From NCBI RefSeq assembly GCF_002127545.1, contig NZ_MUBK01000024.1, positions 1-64,000 on the forward strand: a stretch of 64,000 bases of DNA, read 5' to 3'. Below, one piece after another: positions 42,164 through 52,382 of the stretch (its first letter is position 1; the number at the start of each line of letters is the position of its first letter). A model generated the notes under the pieces. That model searched no databases and was not told where the DNA came from. It saw only the letters and a program-made list of their open reading frames with translations. Made by a program: the position numbers and the translations under genes. The DNA comes from Xenorhabdus beddingii (GTDB taxonomy: Bacteria > Pseudomonadota > Gammaproteobacteria > Enterobacterales > Enterobacteriaceae).

Positions 42164-44995
42164 ATGGATAACATCGAAGTTCGGGGCGCCCGCACCCATA
42201 ATCTAAAGAATATCAGTTTGATAATTCCCCGTGACAAGCTGATAGTCATTACCGGGCTATCCGGCTCTGGTAAGTCATCTCTGGCTTTCGATACCCTATA
42301 TGCGGAAGGTCAGCGTCGTTATGTTGAATCACTCTCTGCGTATGCCCGCCAGTTTTTGTCACTGATGGAAAAACCGGATGTCGATCATATCGAGGGGTTA
42401 TCCCCCGCCATTTCCATTGAACAAAAGTCGACTTCCCATAACCCACGCTCTACGGTCGGCACGATCACTGAAATTCACGATTATCTCCGCCTGCTGTTTG
42501 CTCGTGTCGGTGAACCGCGCTGTCCCGAACATGATATTACGCTGGCAGCGCAAACAATCAGCCAGATGGTAGATAACGTACTGACACTGCCGGAAGACCA
42601 ACGTTTGATGTTACTGGCTCCTGTCGTCAAAGAGCGTAAGGGTGAACACGCCAAGCTATTGGATAATCTTGCCGCACAAGGCTATATCCGTGCCCGGATT
42701 GATGGTAAAGTGTGTGATCTTTCCGATCCCCCCAAACTTGAATTACAGAAAAAACATACCATCGAAGTGGTCGTTGATCGCTTCAAAGTGCGTGCCGATC
42801 TCGCCCAGCGCCTGGCAGAATCATTCGAGACGACCTTAGAACTTTCCGGCGGCACTGCCGTGATTGCCAATATGGATGATGCCCAGGCCGAAGAACTGGT
42901 TTTCTCTGCCAATTTTGCCTGTTCAGTGTGTGGCTATAGCATGAGCGAGCTGGAACCACGCCTGTTTTCTTTCAACAACCCGGCGGGGGCTTGCCCGACT
43001 TGTGACGGTTTAGGTGTTCAGCAATTTTTCGATCCTGACCGTGTCGTTCAAAATGAAGATATTTCCCTTGCGGGTGGTGCAATCCGTGGTTGGGATCGCC
43101 GTAATTTTTATTATTTCCAGATGCTGAGATCGCTGGCAGAGCACTATAAATTCGATATTGAAGTCCCATTCAATCAGTTAAGCCCATCCATTCAGAAAGT
43201 GGTTTTATATGGTTCAGGCAAAGAATCCATCGAATTCAAATACACCAACGACCGTGGTGATGTCACCGTTCGCAATCACCCTTTCGAAGGGGTTCTGCAT
43301 AATATGGAGCGTCGCTACAAAGAAACCGAATCCAGCGCGGTACGCGAAGAGTTGGCAAAATATATCAGCAACCGTTCTTGCGTTTCTTGTGACGGCACCC
43401 GATTGCGCAAAGAAGCACGCTATGTCTTTATCGAAGGCACCACACTGCCGCAGATTTCGGATTTCAGCATCGGCCATGCGATGGCGTTTTTCCAAAATAT
43501 CAAACTCAGCGGGCAACGCGCGAAAATTGCGGAAAAAGTCCTGAAAGAGATCGGCGATCGCCTGAAATTTTTAGTCAATGTCGGGCTGAATTATCTGACG
43601 CTCTCCCGTTCAGCAGAAACCCTTTCCGGTGGTGAAGCCCAGCGTATCCGTTTAGCCAGCCAAATTGGTGCGGGTCTTGTTGGTGTGATGTATGTGCTGG
43701 ATGAGCCGTCCATTGGTTTGCATCAACGGGATAATGAGCGTTTGCTGGAAACCTTGCTGCATCTGCGCAATTTAGGCAACACCGTTATCGTTGTCGAGCA
43801 TGATGAAGATGCCATCCGTGCGGCTGACCATATTATTGATATCGGGCCGGGAGCGGGAGTACATGGCGGCGAGATTGTGGCCGAAGGAACGATCACCGAT
43901 ATCATGCAGAGTAAAAAATCGCTGACAGGAAAATTCCTGAGTGGTGAATGCCGGATTGCCATTCCGGAGCAGCGCGTACCTGCCGATCCAGACAAGATGC
44001 TGGAATTAATTGGTGCAAAAGGCAATAACCTGAAAAAAGTGACATTAAAACTGCCTGTTGGTTTGTTTACTTGTATCACCGGGGTTTCCGGTTCCGGTAA
44101 ATCGACGCTAATCAACGACACGCTGTTCCCTATCGCACAGCGTCAGTTAAACGGGGCAACCAATATTAATCCGGCGCCTTATCTCGATATTCAAGGGCTT
44201 GAGCATTTTGATAAGGTGATCGATATCGATCAAAGCCCGATTGGCAGAACTCCCCGTTCAAACCCCGCCACTTATACCGGCGTCTTTACACCAGTAAGGG
44301 AGTTATTTTCAGGTGTTCCTGAATCCCGTGCCCGTGGTTATACACCAGGCCGTTTTAGTTTCAACGTTAAGGGCGGACGTTGTGAAGCCTGTCAGGGCGA
44401 TGGCGTCATTAAAGTTGAGATGCACTTTCTGCCTGATGTTTATGTTCCTTGCGATCAATGTAAGGGCAAGCGCTATAACCGCGAAACGCTGGAAATCAAA
44501 TACAAAGGCAAGAATATTAATGAAGTGCTGAATATGACCATCGAAGAAGCGCGGGAGTTTTTCGATGCTGTTCCAGCCCTTGCCCGTAAACTGCAAACTT
44601 TGCTCGAGGTGGGTCTTTCCTATATTCGTCTGGGGCAATCCGCAACAACACTTTCTGGCGGGGAAGCCCAGAGGGTAAAACTGGCACGGGAATTATCTAA
44701 ACGAGGTACAGGCCAAACGCTGTATATCCTTGATGAACCCACAACCGGTCTGCATTTCGCAGATATTCAGCAGTTGCTGTCCGTTTTGCATCAATTGCGG
44801 GATCAGGGGAACACCATTGTTGTCATCGAGCATAATCTGGATGTTATCAAAACCGCCGACTGGATTGTCGATCTTGGCCCTGAAGGTGGCAGTGGCGGCG
44901 GTGAAATACTGGTATCGGGAACGCCAGAAGAAGTGGCGCAATGTCAGAAATCTCACACAGCGCGCTTTTTGAAGCCGATACTTGAGCGTGATTAG
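42164..44995 (+). CDS. uvrA: Excinuclease ABC subunit UvrA
   Basis: UvrA is the damage-recognising ATPase of nucleotide excision repair and delivers UvrB to lesions. The 943-residue protein has two ABC-type ATPase modules. The first has Walker [13 protein letters not shown] (about residues 31-42) and signature [12 protein letters not shown]. The second has [10 protein letters not shown] (about 640-649) and [12 protein letters not shown]. Zinc fingers are present with CSVCGYS..CPTC (about 253-283) and CEAC..CDQC (about 740-770). It is SOS-regulated through the box upstream and ends at a hairpin terminator. Confidence 0.97.
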   Translation: MDNIEVRGARTHNLKNISLIIPRDKLIVITGLSGSGKSSLAFDTLYAEGQRRYVESLSAYARQFLSLMEKPDVDHIEGLSPAISIEQKSTSHNPRSTVGTITEIHDYLRLLFARVGEPRCPEHDITLAAQTISQMVDNVLTLPEDQRLMLLAPVVKERKGEHAKLLDNLAAQGYIRARIDGKVCDLSDPPKLELQKKHTIEVVVDRFKVRADLAQRLAESFETTLELSGGTAVIANMDDAQAEELVFSANFACSVCGYSMSELEPRLFSFNNPAGACPTCDGLGVQQFFDPDRVVQNEDISLAGGAIRGWDRRNFYYFQMLRSLAEHYKFDIEVPFNQLSPSIQKVVLYGSGKESIEFKYTNDRGDVTVRNHPFEGVLHNMERRYKETESSAVREELAKYISNRSCVSCDGTRLRKEARYVFIEGTTLPQISDFSIGHAMAFFQNIKLSGQRAKIAEKVLKEIGDRLKFLVNVGLNYLTLSRSAETLSGGEAQRIRLASQIGAGLVGVMYVLDEPSIGLHQRDNERLLETLLHLRNLGNTVIVVEHDEDAIRAADHIIDIGPGAGVHGGEIVAEGTITDIMQSKKSLTGKFLSGECRIAIPEQRVPADPDKMLELIGAKGNNLKKVTLKLPVGLFTCITGVSGSGKSTLINDTLFPIAQRQLNGATNINPAPYLDIQGLEHFDKVIDIDQSPIGRTPRSNPATYTGVFTPVRELFSGVPESRARGYTPGRFSFNVKGGRCEACQGDGVIKVEMHFLPDVYVPCDQCKGKRYNRETLEIKYKGKNINEVLNMTIEEAREFFDAVPALARKLQTLLEVGLSYIRLGQSATTLSGGEAQRVKLARELSKRGTGQTLYILDEPTTGLHFADIQQLLSVLHQLRDQGNTIVVIEHNLDVIKTADWIVDLGPEGGSGGGEILVSGTPEEVAQCQKSHTARFLKPILERD

Positions 44996-45026
44996 TTTAC
45001 TTTCACAACGAAAATAATCTACCATT

Positions 45027-45050
45027 CTCCCCACATCGTGGGGAGTTCTT
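45027..45050 (+). terminator. Terminator of uvrA
   Basis: CTCCCCAC and GTGGGGAG form a perfect 8-bp stem with a 3-base loop, followed by TTCTT, 30 bp after the uvrA stop. Confidence 0.75.
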
Positions 45051-45248
45051 ATCTCTTTGCTCACCAATTGTTAACCAAGCTCTCCCAATACGTGTAAAAA
45101 AAGACTTTTCTTATCATCAATTCGGGTGAAATAACCTTTCTCAAATGAGTCTCGTATTATTGTTCTAATATTATTACTGATCACATTTTTCATGCATTAA
45201 TGCCATAATGACATAACATATGCTTCAATTTTATAATGGAGATTAAAC

Positions 45249-45407
45249 ATGTATATGTTTTTACCGTTCTTAGTCGCACTGGTTATCATTGCCACGGTTA
45301 TTACGGGCAAGAAAAAGCTGACATACGCACTTTGGTTTGCTTTATTCATCATCACGGTATTTTGGTTTAAATATCATGCCACTGATGCATTAAATCTTTC
45401 TTTCTGA
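45249..45407 (+). CDS. Small membrane protein next to DsbB-like gene
   Basis: This 52-residue protein has two hydrophobic segments (about residues 3-19 and 27-41) separated by the short basic loop TGKKKL. It is preceded by ATGGAGATT, a GGAG ribosome site, and ends 13 bp before the DsbB-like gene, which has its own GGAGG. Such small two-helix proteins (DUF5993-like) are recalled next to DsbB-type genes in other bacteria; the assignment rests on that recollection. A role as partner or regulator of the DsbB-like protein is inferred from position only. Confidence 0.7.
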   Translation: MYMFLPFLVALVIIATVITGKKKLTYALWFALFIITVFWFKYHATDALNLSF

Positions 45408-45420
45408 ATCGGAGGCAATA

Positions 45421-45984
45421 ATGAATAATACAATGTCAGCATCACGTAATATTAACCTCGCGATGGCCTTGAATATCCTTGGTCTATTCGGTATCAGTGT
45501 AATTTTGATTGTCGCGTTTTATTATCAATTAGCGCGTTTTGAATTGCCTTGCCCATTATGTTTATTGCAACGGGCGGGCATCATCATGATTGGTCTTGGC
45601 TTTTTATTTAATATTTATTTCGGCATAAAAAATGGTCATTACAGCCTCTCAATACTTGGCTGCATTGTGACTGGATTTGTCTCCATGCGTCAGGTTTCTC
45701 TCCATATTCTGCCAGGAGATACAGGATATGGTTCAACTTTCTTCGGATTACATTTTTATACTTGGGCTGCCATCTTATCGATTCTGACTATCATCGCCAT
45801 CGCAGTGATCATGCCTTTGAAAGCAGGCAATACTGATTCGAGATATACGCCACCCACATTAGGCAAAGTTGCCATGGGCTTATTCGCATTTCTGATCGCG
45901 GCTAATCTGGTGTCTACCCTATTGGAATGTGGCAGCGGGCAATGTGACGACAACCCCACGTTCTATCAATTACTGCAAAAATAG
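45421..45984 (+). CDS. DsbB-family disulfide bond formation protein, atypical
   Basis: The DsbB family re-oxidises periplasmic thiol oxidases with quinone. The 187-residue protein has an N-terminal and about three further membrane helices. The first periplasmic cysteine pair is PCPLCLLQR (Cys44 and Cys47). The second periplasmic loop (LHILPGDTGYGSTFFGLH) lacks the cysteine pair of E. coli DsbB. A pair is instead near the C terminus in ECGSGQC (Cys170 and Cys175), after the last helix. It therefore differs from canonical DsbB and may serve a dedicated partner. It follows the 52-residue gene with a GGAGG site and ends in a terminator. Confidence 0.8.
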   Translation: MNNTMSASRNINLAMALNILGLFGISVILIVAFYYQLARFELPCPLCLLQRAGIIMIGLGFLFNIYFGIKNGHYSLSILGCIVTGFVSMRQVSLHILPGDTGYGSTFFGLHFYTWAAILSILTIIAIAVIMPLKAGNTDSRYTPPTLGKVAMGLFAFLIAANLVSTLLECGSGQCDDNPTFYQLLQK

Positions 45985-46022
45985 CGCTTCCATATTCTGG
46001 AAGCATAAAGCATCACCGATAG

Positions 46023-46056
46023 GAAGGCTGCGGTATCCCAACAGCCTTCTTCTTTT
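46023..46056 (+). terminator. Terminator of the DsbB-like gene
   Basis: GAAGGCTG and CAGCCTTC form an 8-bp stem, followed by TTCTTTT, 38 bp after the stop codon. Confidence 0.75.
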
Positions 46057-46089
46057 GACCGGACGCCTCAGAAACCCCTTCCAGGATTA

Positions 46090-47214
46090 TCAACCCAACA
46101 TCACGGAATCGATAAAATAGCAGACTTCATGGGCTTCTTCAGGCGCAGGAACTTCCAACTTACTAAGCATCCGTTCCATCACTTTATCCGGTACAGCATA
46201 TTGACGATTACTGTTCTGCTGACGCCAGCATTTATCATTTTGTTCAATGTAAACAATCCGAACTTTGGCGTTATAACTCACAAACAGTTTGATCAGTTGT
46301 TGACGTATTTGTCCTGTCAGATTAGTGGCATTCCAGATGAAATGTTGCCTACTGCGCAGTTTTTCTCTGGCCTGCTGTTTTGCCTGCTGTACTACCCAAC
46401 CATTGGCATCTTTATCTTCCGGGCTAATTTGATGCTCACGACGAATCGCATCCAAACTAATGACTGAAATTCCTTTACCATGCTGTTGGATAAAATGGTC
46501 TTTACCCATTCCCGGCAATCCGCACAATAATGTCACCTGACTGCCATAGTCATCATAAGGCTGATAGTCTGGTTGCTCGCTATCGGTGGAAAAGTAATGG
46601 AAACGGCTTTCACCAGAAGAGAATCCCCGTGGCTCACGCCAGCATCCCTGTTCACGGCAGTAAAGTTCAAACAGCTCAATCCGTCCGAGTAATTCTTGCG
46701 AATCTTGACATACCCGCCCCAATACATCTGCTTTTGCCAGTAACGTCAGCAAATAAGTATCGACACGCAATGAGGCTGCCAATAATGCCTTTTGTGGACT
46801 GGGCTTTTCCATTAACCACAATGGCAACCCATGAAAACGCACAAGCGCAACAATTTGCTCCCGTATTGCAAATGGCGTCGGTATTTGCTGAAACAAAATT
46901 TGTCTGGCCGTCAATTCGCCTTTACGGGCATGTCCCGGAGAAATGATGCGTCCATCCCAATCCACTCGCGTAGTGCTGCGTTTCTCTACATCATGCAACA
47001 GTGCTGCCGTCCAGAGAATTTCTTGCTCTTCCACCGTCAGTAATGCATATTCCGGTAATTGCTCCAGTGCTTCCAATACCATGCGGGTATGGATCGCAAC
47101 ATCACCTTCAGCATGATGAATGGGGTCCTGCTGAATTCCATCCATATCAGCGATAAAAGAGAAAGTAGAGGATAAATAATCCCATGATTTATTGAGACTG
47201 AATGTCCAGTTCAT
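46090..47214 (-). CDS. HD-Pnk end-healing enzyme (HD phosphoesterase plus polynucleotide kinase)
   Basis: The 374-residue protein fuses two domains. The N-terminal HD domain (about residues 20-185) has HHAEGD (33-38), the ALLHDVEK motif (about 71-78) and GHARKGE (about 94-100). The C-terminal P-loop kinase (about 225-374) has GLPGMGKDHF (Walker A, 232-241), SLDAIRREH and the lid segment ATNLTGQIRQQL. This is the architecture described for Runella HD-Pnk, where the HD part removes 2',3'-cyclic or 3' phosphates and the kinase phosphorylates 5'-OH ends. Its ATG overlaps the stop of the RNA ligase gene by 4 bp (47211-47214), so the two are coupled. Substrate, RNA or DNA, is not shown. Confidence 0.85.
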   Translation of the reverse strand: MNWTFSLNKSWDYLSSTFSFIADMDGIQQDPIHHAEGDVAIHTRMVLEALEQLPEYALLTVEEQEILWTAALLHDVEKRSTTRVDWDGRIISPGHARKGELTARQILFQQIPTPFAIREQIVALVRFHGLPLWLMEKPSPQKALLAASLRVDTYLLTLLAKADVLGRVCQDSQELLGRIELFELYCREQGCWREPRGFSSGESRFHYFSTDSEQPDYQPYDDYGSQVTLLCGLPGMGKDHFIQQHGKGISVISLDAIRREHQISPEDKDANGWVVQQAKQQAREKLRSRQHFIWNATNLTGQIRQQLIKLFVSYNAKVRIVYIEQNDKCWRQQNSNRQYAVPDKVMERMLSKLEVPAPEEAHEVCYFIDSVMLG

Positions 47215-47957
47215 TTCCTTTCTCCTTCCGTCCTATATTTGTTCGAATTAGAAAACCGCTCAAAATATAGGGGTGCCCTTTGCCAATTTCTCTTCCAATG
47301 ATTATCTGTTTTGACATGATTTTTTCGCACATATTTAAAAACATGGTGTGCAAAATCAGTCACCAAATATTCCCCTGCATTACGGCTAACAATGCCTTCC
47401 ATTGAGCATAACTTTTTGTTCTGTGTCTCCCATGAAGAGAAACAACTTCCCTGCGTTGCCGTTTCAATAATACTTTGCGTAAACGCAGATTTATTCCGTG
47501 TTTCAGGGTTATTGATTTCAGAGACATCGATTTCAGGTACGGTCGGAAAATCGAATAATGCCGCATAAAATTTGACTTCTTCCCAACTGAGCCAGCAATC
47601 TTTAATGCGCACAGCAAATACAAAGAAGTATTCTTCAAGATGTCGATACTCAATGGAGTGAATGGCATAAAGATTCTCACCAAAGATCTCAATATCGCCT
47701 AAGTCATTTTTGATCAATTGCCAGCGTTGACGAATTTGCTGAGTCCATGCCGATTGTGTTGGTGTGGCATGAGAGCGGGCAAATACGCCATATCTATTCA
47801 GGCAGTTATTTTCACCGTCTAACTTTTCCGTATGAATAAGCTGCTTAATGTTTTGTATATCTTGCCACCAATGATGATTAATGCGATCGTCACTGGTTGT
47901 GCCTGGCGAGAACGGGTAATGGAACGTTCTACCATACTTTCTTGATTGCATATCCAT
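47211..47957 (-). CDS. ATP-dependent RNA ligase family protein
   Basis: The 248-residue protein is a nucleotidyltransferase-type RNA ligase (PF09414-like, related to T4 Rnl2). Motif I is TEKLDGENN with the AMP-accepting Lys45. Motif Ia is VFARSHA, motif III is IEIFGENLYAIHSI, motif IIIa is YFFVFAVR, motif IV is MEGIVSRN and motif V is FKYVRKN. All catalytic motifs appear intact. It lacks a long C-terminal domain. It is the first gene of a two-gene unit with HD-Pnk, which would provide the 5'-phosphate and 3'-OH ends it needs. An alternative start at codon 3 exists. No such pair occurs here in E. coli. Confidence 0.85.
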   Translation of the reverse strand: MDMQSRKYGRTFHYPFSPGTTSDDRINHHWWQDIQNIKQLIHTEKLDGENNCLNRYGVFARSHATPTQSAWTQQIRQRWQLIKNDLGDIEIFGENLYAIHSIEYRHLEEYFFVFAVRIKDCWLSWEEVKFYAALFDFPTVPEIDVSEINNPETRNKSAFTQSIIETATQGSCFSSWETQNKKLCSMEGIVSRNAGEYLVTDFAHHVFKYVRKNHVKTDNHWKRNWQRAPLYFERFSNSNKYRTEGERK

Positions 47958-48319
47958 AATGCTTTGACTCTTTTAATAATTATCACAATAAAAACGCAAT
48001 AGCGCCTTTACGGGTTAATGTTCATCCTAATAACTGATGAAAGAGCTCAAGAGTAGGTATTACATTTTCTTTATTTCCATTCAGTTAATCTTTTGGCTTT
48101 AAAAGATTAAGTTAAACATTTAGTTAGGTATTGAAATGAAAGGAAGGTGTCAAAAATTCAGGTAACTACTATATAGTAAACCGTTATTAATTAACATGGC
48201 GAACAAACTTCAAGAAAAAATAACCAATAAAAATCTTCTATTTTTGGCTATAACAGAGATATCTATTAAATTCCCTGCCGCCATGAGAACAGGGAATTTT
48301 AAAATTCTACAGATAAAAA
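47958..48319. other. Intergenic region upstream of the RNA ligase gene
   Basis: This A/T-rich stretch of about 360 bp should contain the leftward promoter of the ligase/HD-Pnk unit and the tyrB terminator. No sigma-54 promoter, SOS box or further gene was recognised. Confidence 0.5.
48268..48299 (-). terminator. Terminator of tyrB
   Basis: AAATTCCCTG and CAGGGAATTT form a perfect 10-bp stem with a 12-base loop, 20 bp beyond the tyrB stop on the minus strand. Confidence 0.75.
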
Positions 48320-49516
48320 CTACTCACTCACCGCAGCAAATGCTTCTGCAATACGCCGCACGTTATGGTGATTTACTCCCGCCATGCAAACACGGCCTGA
48401 ACCGAGCAGATAGACACCAAATTCTTCACGCAACCGATCAACTTGTTTCTGGCTGAATCCGGTATAGCTGAACATGCCGCGCTGTTGCAACAAATGGTCG
48501 AAGTTTTTCTCTGGCAGGGCTTTTTTTAATGCATTTACCAATACTGTCCGCATTTCCAGAATACGTAACCGCATCCGTTCGACCTCTTCCCGCCATTGGG
48601 TTTTTAATTCAGGGTCACCCAATACTCTGGCAACAACCTGTGCGCCAAAATTTGGAGGGTTGGAGTAAATACGGCGGACACCGGCTTTCAATTGCCCCAA
48701 GACATTTTCAGCCGCGTTTGCATTGTCACAGATCACTGATAATCCACCAGCCCGCTCACCATACAGTGAGAAAATTTTCGAGAATGAGTTGCTGACCAGA
48801 CAAGGTAGCCCTGCATTTGCCATTGCGCGGATCGCATAAGCATCTTCTTCCATACCATCGGCAAATCCCTGATAAGCGATATCAAGGAAAGGCAGTAATT
48901 CCCGCGCCTTAACAACCTGAACCACCTGATCCCATTGGTCATTGGTGAGGTCTGAGCCGGTTGGGTTATGGCAACAAGGATGCATTAAGATAATGCTTTT
49001 TGCTGGTAATTTCTCAAATGTTGCCAACATTTTGTCAAATTTTACCCCTTTGGTTTTGTCATCAAAATAGGGGTAATAATCCACTTTAACGCCTGCTCCG
49101 GCAAAAATAGCAGCATGGTTTTCCCATGTTGGATCACTGCACCACACTTCAGAATCAGGGAAATAACGGTGTAAAAAATCAGCGCCTATTTTCAACGCAC
49201 CGGAACCACCCACAGTTTGAATAGTCGCGATACGCTTCTGATTTAATAATGGATGATCTTTACCGAACAGTAATTCCTGAATGGCCACGCGGTAGGCAAG
49301 CAATCCTTCCATCGGGAGATAAAGGGAAGCAGACTGTGGCAAAGCACTCATTTGTTCTTCAGCGGTTGCAACAGCCTGCAATTGCGGAGTTATACCCAAT
49401 TCATCGTAATAAAGCCCGATGCTTAGGTTAATTTTTTCTGCACGAGGATCGTGGTTAAATTTGTCCATCAACGACAAAATAGGATCGCCCGCATACGCAT
49501 CAACATTCTGGAACAC
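48320..49516 (-). CDS. tyrB: Aromatic amino acid aminotransferase TyrB
   Basis: TyrB is a PLP enzyme of aminotransferase class I that transaminates tyrosine, phenylalanine, aspartate and leucine precursors. The start is taken as GTG 49516, which gives [14 protein letters not shown] in register with E. coli TyrB and has an AGGGAG site upstream; an ATG at 49558 is less likely. The 398-residue protein shows the PLP lysine in [17 protein letters not shown] (about residue 246), [11 protein letters not shown] and the substrate-carboxylate Arg in the C-terminal GRVCMAG region. It is downstream of alr and dnaB as in E. coli. Confidence 0.94.
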   Translation of the reverse strand: MFQNVDAYAGDPILSLMDKFNHDPRAEKINLSIGLYYDELGITPQLQAVATAEEQMSALPQSASLYLPMEGLLAYRVAIQELLFGKDHPLLNQKRIATIQTVGGSGALKIGADFLHRYFPDSEVWCSDPTWENHAAIFAGAGVKVDYYPYFDDKTKGVKFDKMLATFEKLPAKSIILMHPCCHNPTGSDLTNDQWDQVVQVVKARELLPFLDIAYQGFADGMEEDAYAIRAMANAGLPCLVSNSFSKIFSLYGERAGGLSVICDNANAAENVLGQLKAGVRRIYSNPPNFGAQVVARVLGDPELKTQWREEVERMRLRILEMRTVLVNALKKALPEKNFDHLLQQRGMFSYTGFSQKQVDRLREEFGVYLLGSGRVCMAGVNHHNVRRIAEAFAAVSE

Positions 49517-49582
49517 GATTGTGATTCTCCCTGCTACTGAGTGATATAAAAGACGCATTGACAGACAATATAACTTACCAAA

Positions 49583-50662
49583 TTATTCGTCTAGATATTC
49601 CATTGCAACACGTGAAGTCAGTTTCGTGATTAGCTCATAAGCGCTGATCTCCGAATGTTCCGCAATTTTTTCAACGGGTAGAACATCCCCCCAAAGGGTC
49701 ACTTCATCCCCAACTTTATCCTGGCATTCTGGCCCTAAATCCACGGTGATCATATCCATGGAAACACGACCGACAAGCGGCACTTCCCGACCATTGATAA
49801 ATACCGGTGTCCCTGCTGGCGCACTGCGGGGATAACCGTCACCATATCCCATCGCCACAACACCAAGACAAGTATCGCGTTCGCTACTCCATGTACCGCC
49901 GTATCCTACCGATTCGCCAGCTTTATGCTGACGCACCGCAATTAAGCTGGATTTTAATGTCATCGCAGGAAGCAAGTTAAAATCAGCCGCAGTTTTGTCG
50001 GCTATTGGCGAAGCCCCATACATCATGATACCGGGCCGAACCCAATTCAAATGTGCCTGCGGCCATAATAAAATCCCACCCGATGCCGAGATGGATTTTT
50101 CGCCCGGTTTATCCGCAACAAATGCCATAAAGCAATCAATTTGCTGTTGGGTCGCCTCTACGGTCGGTTCATCCGCACGGCTAAAGTGGCTGATGAGATT
50201 AATGGGTTGTTCGACGTTATGGCAGCGGCTCAAGCGTTGGTAAAAGGCTTCCGCTTCATCAAGCCTGACGCCCAGACGATGCATGCCTGTATCCAGTTTC
50301 ATCCACACTTTAATCGGATGGGACAAATCCGCCTGCTCCAATGCTTCAAGCTGCTCAATGCTGTGTACGATGGTTTCAATATCGTTGGCGACCAGAACAG
50401 GTAAATCTGCCGCCTCAAAAAAACCTTCCAATAGCAGAATGGGTTTGACAACCCCGCCACTACGCAGTGCAAGGGCTTCCCCAATTCGAGCGACACCGAA
50501 ACAATCAGTGTCTTCCATTGTGTACGCCGTTTCTAATAAACCATGTCCATAGGCGTTTGCTTTCACAACTGCAATCAGTTTACTGTCAGGCGCTTGCACC
50601 CGAACCTGTTGCAGATTATGTCGCAGAGCGCGGCGGTCGATAACAGCAGTTGCCGCTTTCAT
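49583..50662 (-). CDS. alr: Alanine racemase Alr
   Basis: Alr is the PLP-dependent racemase producing D-alanine for peptidoglycan. The 359-residue protein has the N-terminal barrel with the PLP lysine motif [11 protein letters not shown] (Lys34, about residues 31-41). The C-terminal beta domain has the catalytic tyrosine region SVGYGGTW (about 252-259) and [13 protein letters not shown] (about 292-304). Length equals E. coli Alr. It lies between dnaB and tyrB on the same strand, with a 117-bp gap to dnaB. Confidence 0.96.
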   Translation of the reverse strand: MKAATAVIDRRALRHNLQQVRVQAPDSKLIAVVKANAYGHGLLETAYTMEDTDCFGVARIGEALALRSGGVVKPILLLEGFFEAADLPVLVANDIETIVHSIEQLEALEQADLSHPIKVWMKLDTGMHRLGVRLDEAEAFYQRLSRCHNVEQPINLISHFSRADEPTVEATQQQIDCFMAFVADKPGEKSISASGGILLWPQAHLNWVRPGIMMYGASPIADKTAADFNLLPAMTLKSSLIAVRQHKAGESVGYGGTWSSERDTCLGVVAMGYGDGYPRSAPAGTPVFINGREVPLVGRVSMDMITVDLGPECQDKVGDEVTLWGDVLPVEKIAEHSEISAYELITKLTSRVAMEYLDE

Positions 50663-50779
50663 TTCGTCCCCTTTTTATGCTTTTCCGGTCAAAAGTGGTA
50701 ATTAAAAGCCTATCTTCATGAGATGCGATTAGACGCTGCTCATTTCAGGTCATTGGGATATGAACGATAGGCGCCAGAG

Positions 50780-52189
50780 TTATTCGTCGCTATAGCTTGG
50801 CCCTGCATAATTATCGAACCGTGACCATTGGCCATTAAACGTCAGCCTTACCGTACCGATAGGGCCATTACGCTGTTTACCAAGGATGATTTCTGCCACG
50901 CCTTTCAGTTCACTGTTGTCGTGATAGACCTCGTCACGATAGATAAACATGATCAAGTCAGCATCCTGTTCGATAGAGCCTGATTCGCGCAGGTCGGAGT
51001 TAACCGGCCGTTTATCGGCTCGTTGTTCCAAACTACGGTTAAGCTGGGAAAGTGCAACAACCGGCACTTGAAGCTCTTTTGCCAATGCCTTCAGTGAGCG
51101 GGATATTTCCGCAATTTCCAGTGTTCGGTTGTCAGATAAAGAGGGTACTCGCATCAATTGCAAGTAGTCGATCATAATCATACTCAGCCCGCCATGCTCA
51201 CGGAAAATCCGCCGCGCACGGGAGCGGACTTCTGTCGGGGTCAGACCAGATGAATCATCGATGTACATATTGCGTTTTTCCAGCAAAATTCCCATGGTGC
51301 TGGAAATACGTGCCCAATCTTCATCATCAAGCTGACCCGTTCGAATTCGTGTTTGATCCACACGGGAAAGGGATGCCAACATACGCATCATGATCTGATT
51401 GCCGGGCATCTCCAGGCTGAAAATCAGGACCGGCTTATCCTGCATCATCGCTGCGTTTTCACACAGGTTCATCGCAAAGGTGGTTTTCCCCATTGAAGGA
51501 CGCGCAGCCACAATAATCAGATCTGATTTTTGCAAACCCGCCGTCTTTTTATCCAGGTCTTGGTAGCCAGTAGAGACCCCGGTCACTCCATCATGCGGGC
51601 GCTGATAGAGCTGTTCAATGCGCTCAACCGTTTCTTCAAGGATCTGTTCAATGCCTTTCGGGCCTTCATCTTTATTTGCCCGGTTTTCTGCGATCTGGAA
51701 TACCCGTGATTCAGCCAGATCCAACAATTCTTCGCTCGTTCGCCCTTGTGGGTCGTAGCCCGCATCTGCAATTTCATTTGCCACCGAGATCATATCGCGC
51801 ACGACGGCACGTTCGCGGACAATATCGGCATAAGCATTGATGTTCGCAGCACTTGGGGTATTTTTTGACAGTTCGGCCAGATAAGCGAACCCACCGACAT
51901 TATCGAGATCGCCATTCTGTTCAAGAGATTCCGATAAGGTAATCAGGTCGATAGGTTTACCCGTTTCGAGCAAACGCTGCATTTCAGAAAAAATACGTCG
52001 GTGTGGGCGGCTGAAAAAATCATTGCTGACAACCCGCTCGGAGACATTATCCCAGCGTTCATTATCCAGCATCAAACCGCCCAACACGGATTGCTCTGCT
52101 TCCAAAGAGTGTGGTGGAAGTTTCAGCCCTTCCATTTGGCGATCTTTTGGTCCAGCCATACTGTTGTTAGTTGGTTTTTTTCCAGCCAT
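50780..52189 (-). CDS. dnaB: Replicative DNA helicase DnaB
   Basis: DnaB is the hexameric 5'-3' helicase of the replication fork. The 469-residue protein has the N-terminal DnaG-interacting domain (about 20-170, starting LPPHSLEAEQSVLGGLML) and the C-terminal RecA-like motor. The motor has Walker A ARPSMGKTTFAMN (about 230-242), the Walker B/H2 region MIMIDYLQLMR and the SQLNRSLEQR sensor segment (about 384-393). No intein interrupts the motor. Length is within two residues of E. coli DnaB. It diverges from qor. Confidence 0.97.
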   Translation of the reverse strand: MAGKKPTNNSMAGPKDRQMEGLKLPPHSLEAEQSVLGGLMLDNERWDNVSERVVSNDFFSRPHRRIFSEMQRLLETGKPIDLITLSESLEQNGDLDNVGGFAYLAELSKNTPSAANINAYADIVRERAVVRDMISVANEIADAGYDPQGRTSEELLDLAESRVFQIAENRANKDEGPKGIEQILEETVERIEQLYQRPHDGVTGVSTGYQDLDKKTAGLQKSDLIIVAARPSMGKTTFAMNLCENAAMMQDKPVLIFSLEMPGNQIMMRMLASLSRVDQTRIRTGQLDDEDWARISSTMGILLEKRNMYIDDSSGLTPTEVRSRARRIFREHGGLSMIMIDYLQLMRVPSLSDNRTLEIAEISRSLKALAKELQVPVVALSQLNRSLEQRADKRPVNSDLRESGSIEQDADLIMFIYRDEVYHDNSELKGVAEIILGKQRNGPIGTVRLTFNGQWSRFDNYAGPSYSDE

Positions 52190-52382
52190 GTGTACCGCAT
52201 CAATCCACTAAACAAAAACGAAACAGCGCATCAGTATACGCCATGAAAACAGCCTTGAGTAATTATATATAGTCTGTGATGATTTCAGAGACATTTACGC
52301 TGTTTGCAGCAGTTTCATAGTAAACATGCGAAGCTGTTCCCTATATTTACAACATGATTTCCAACATAATGAGAGAGTGACC

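Noticed and set aside
48196-48456. Open plus-strand frame of 86 codons antisense to the tyrB end
   Set aside because: Most of it is the complement of tyrB codons and its terminator; no ribosome site or family match.
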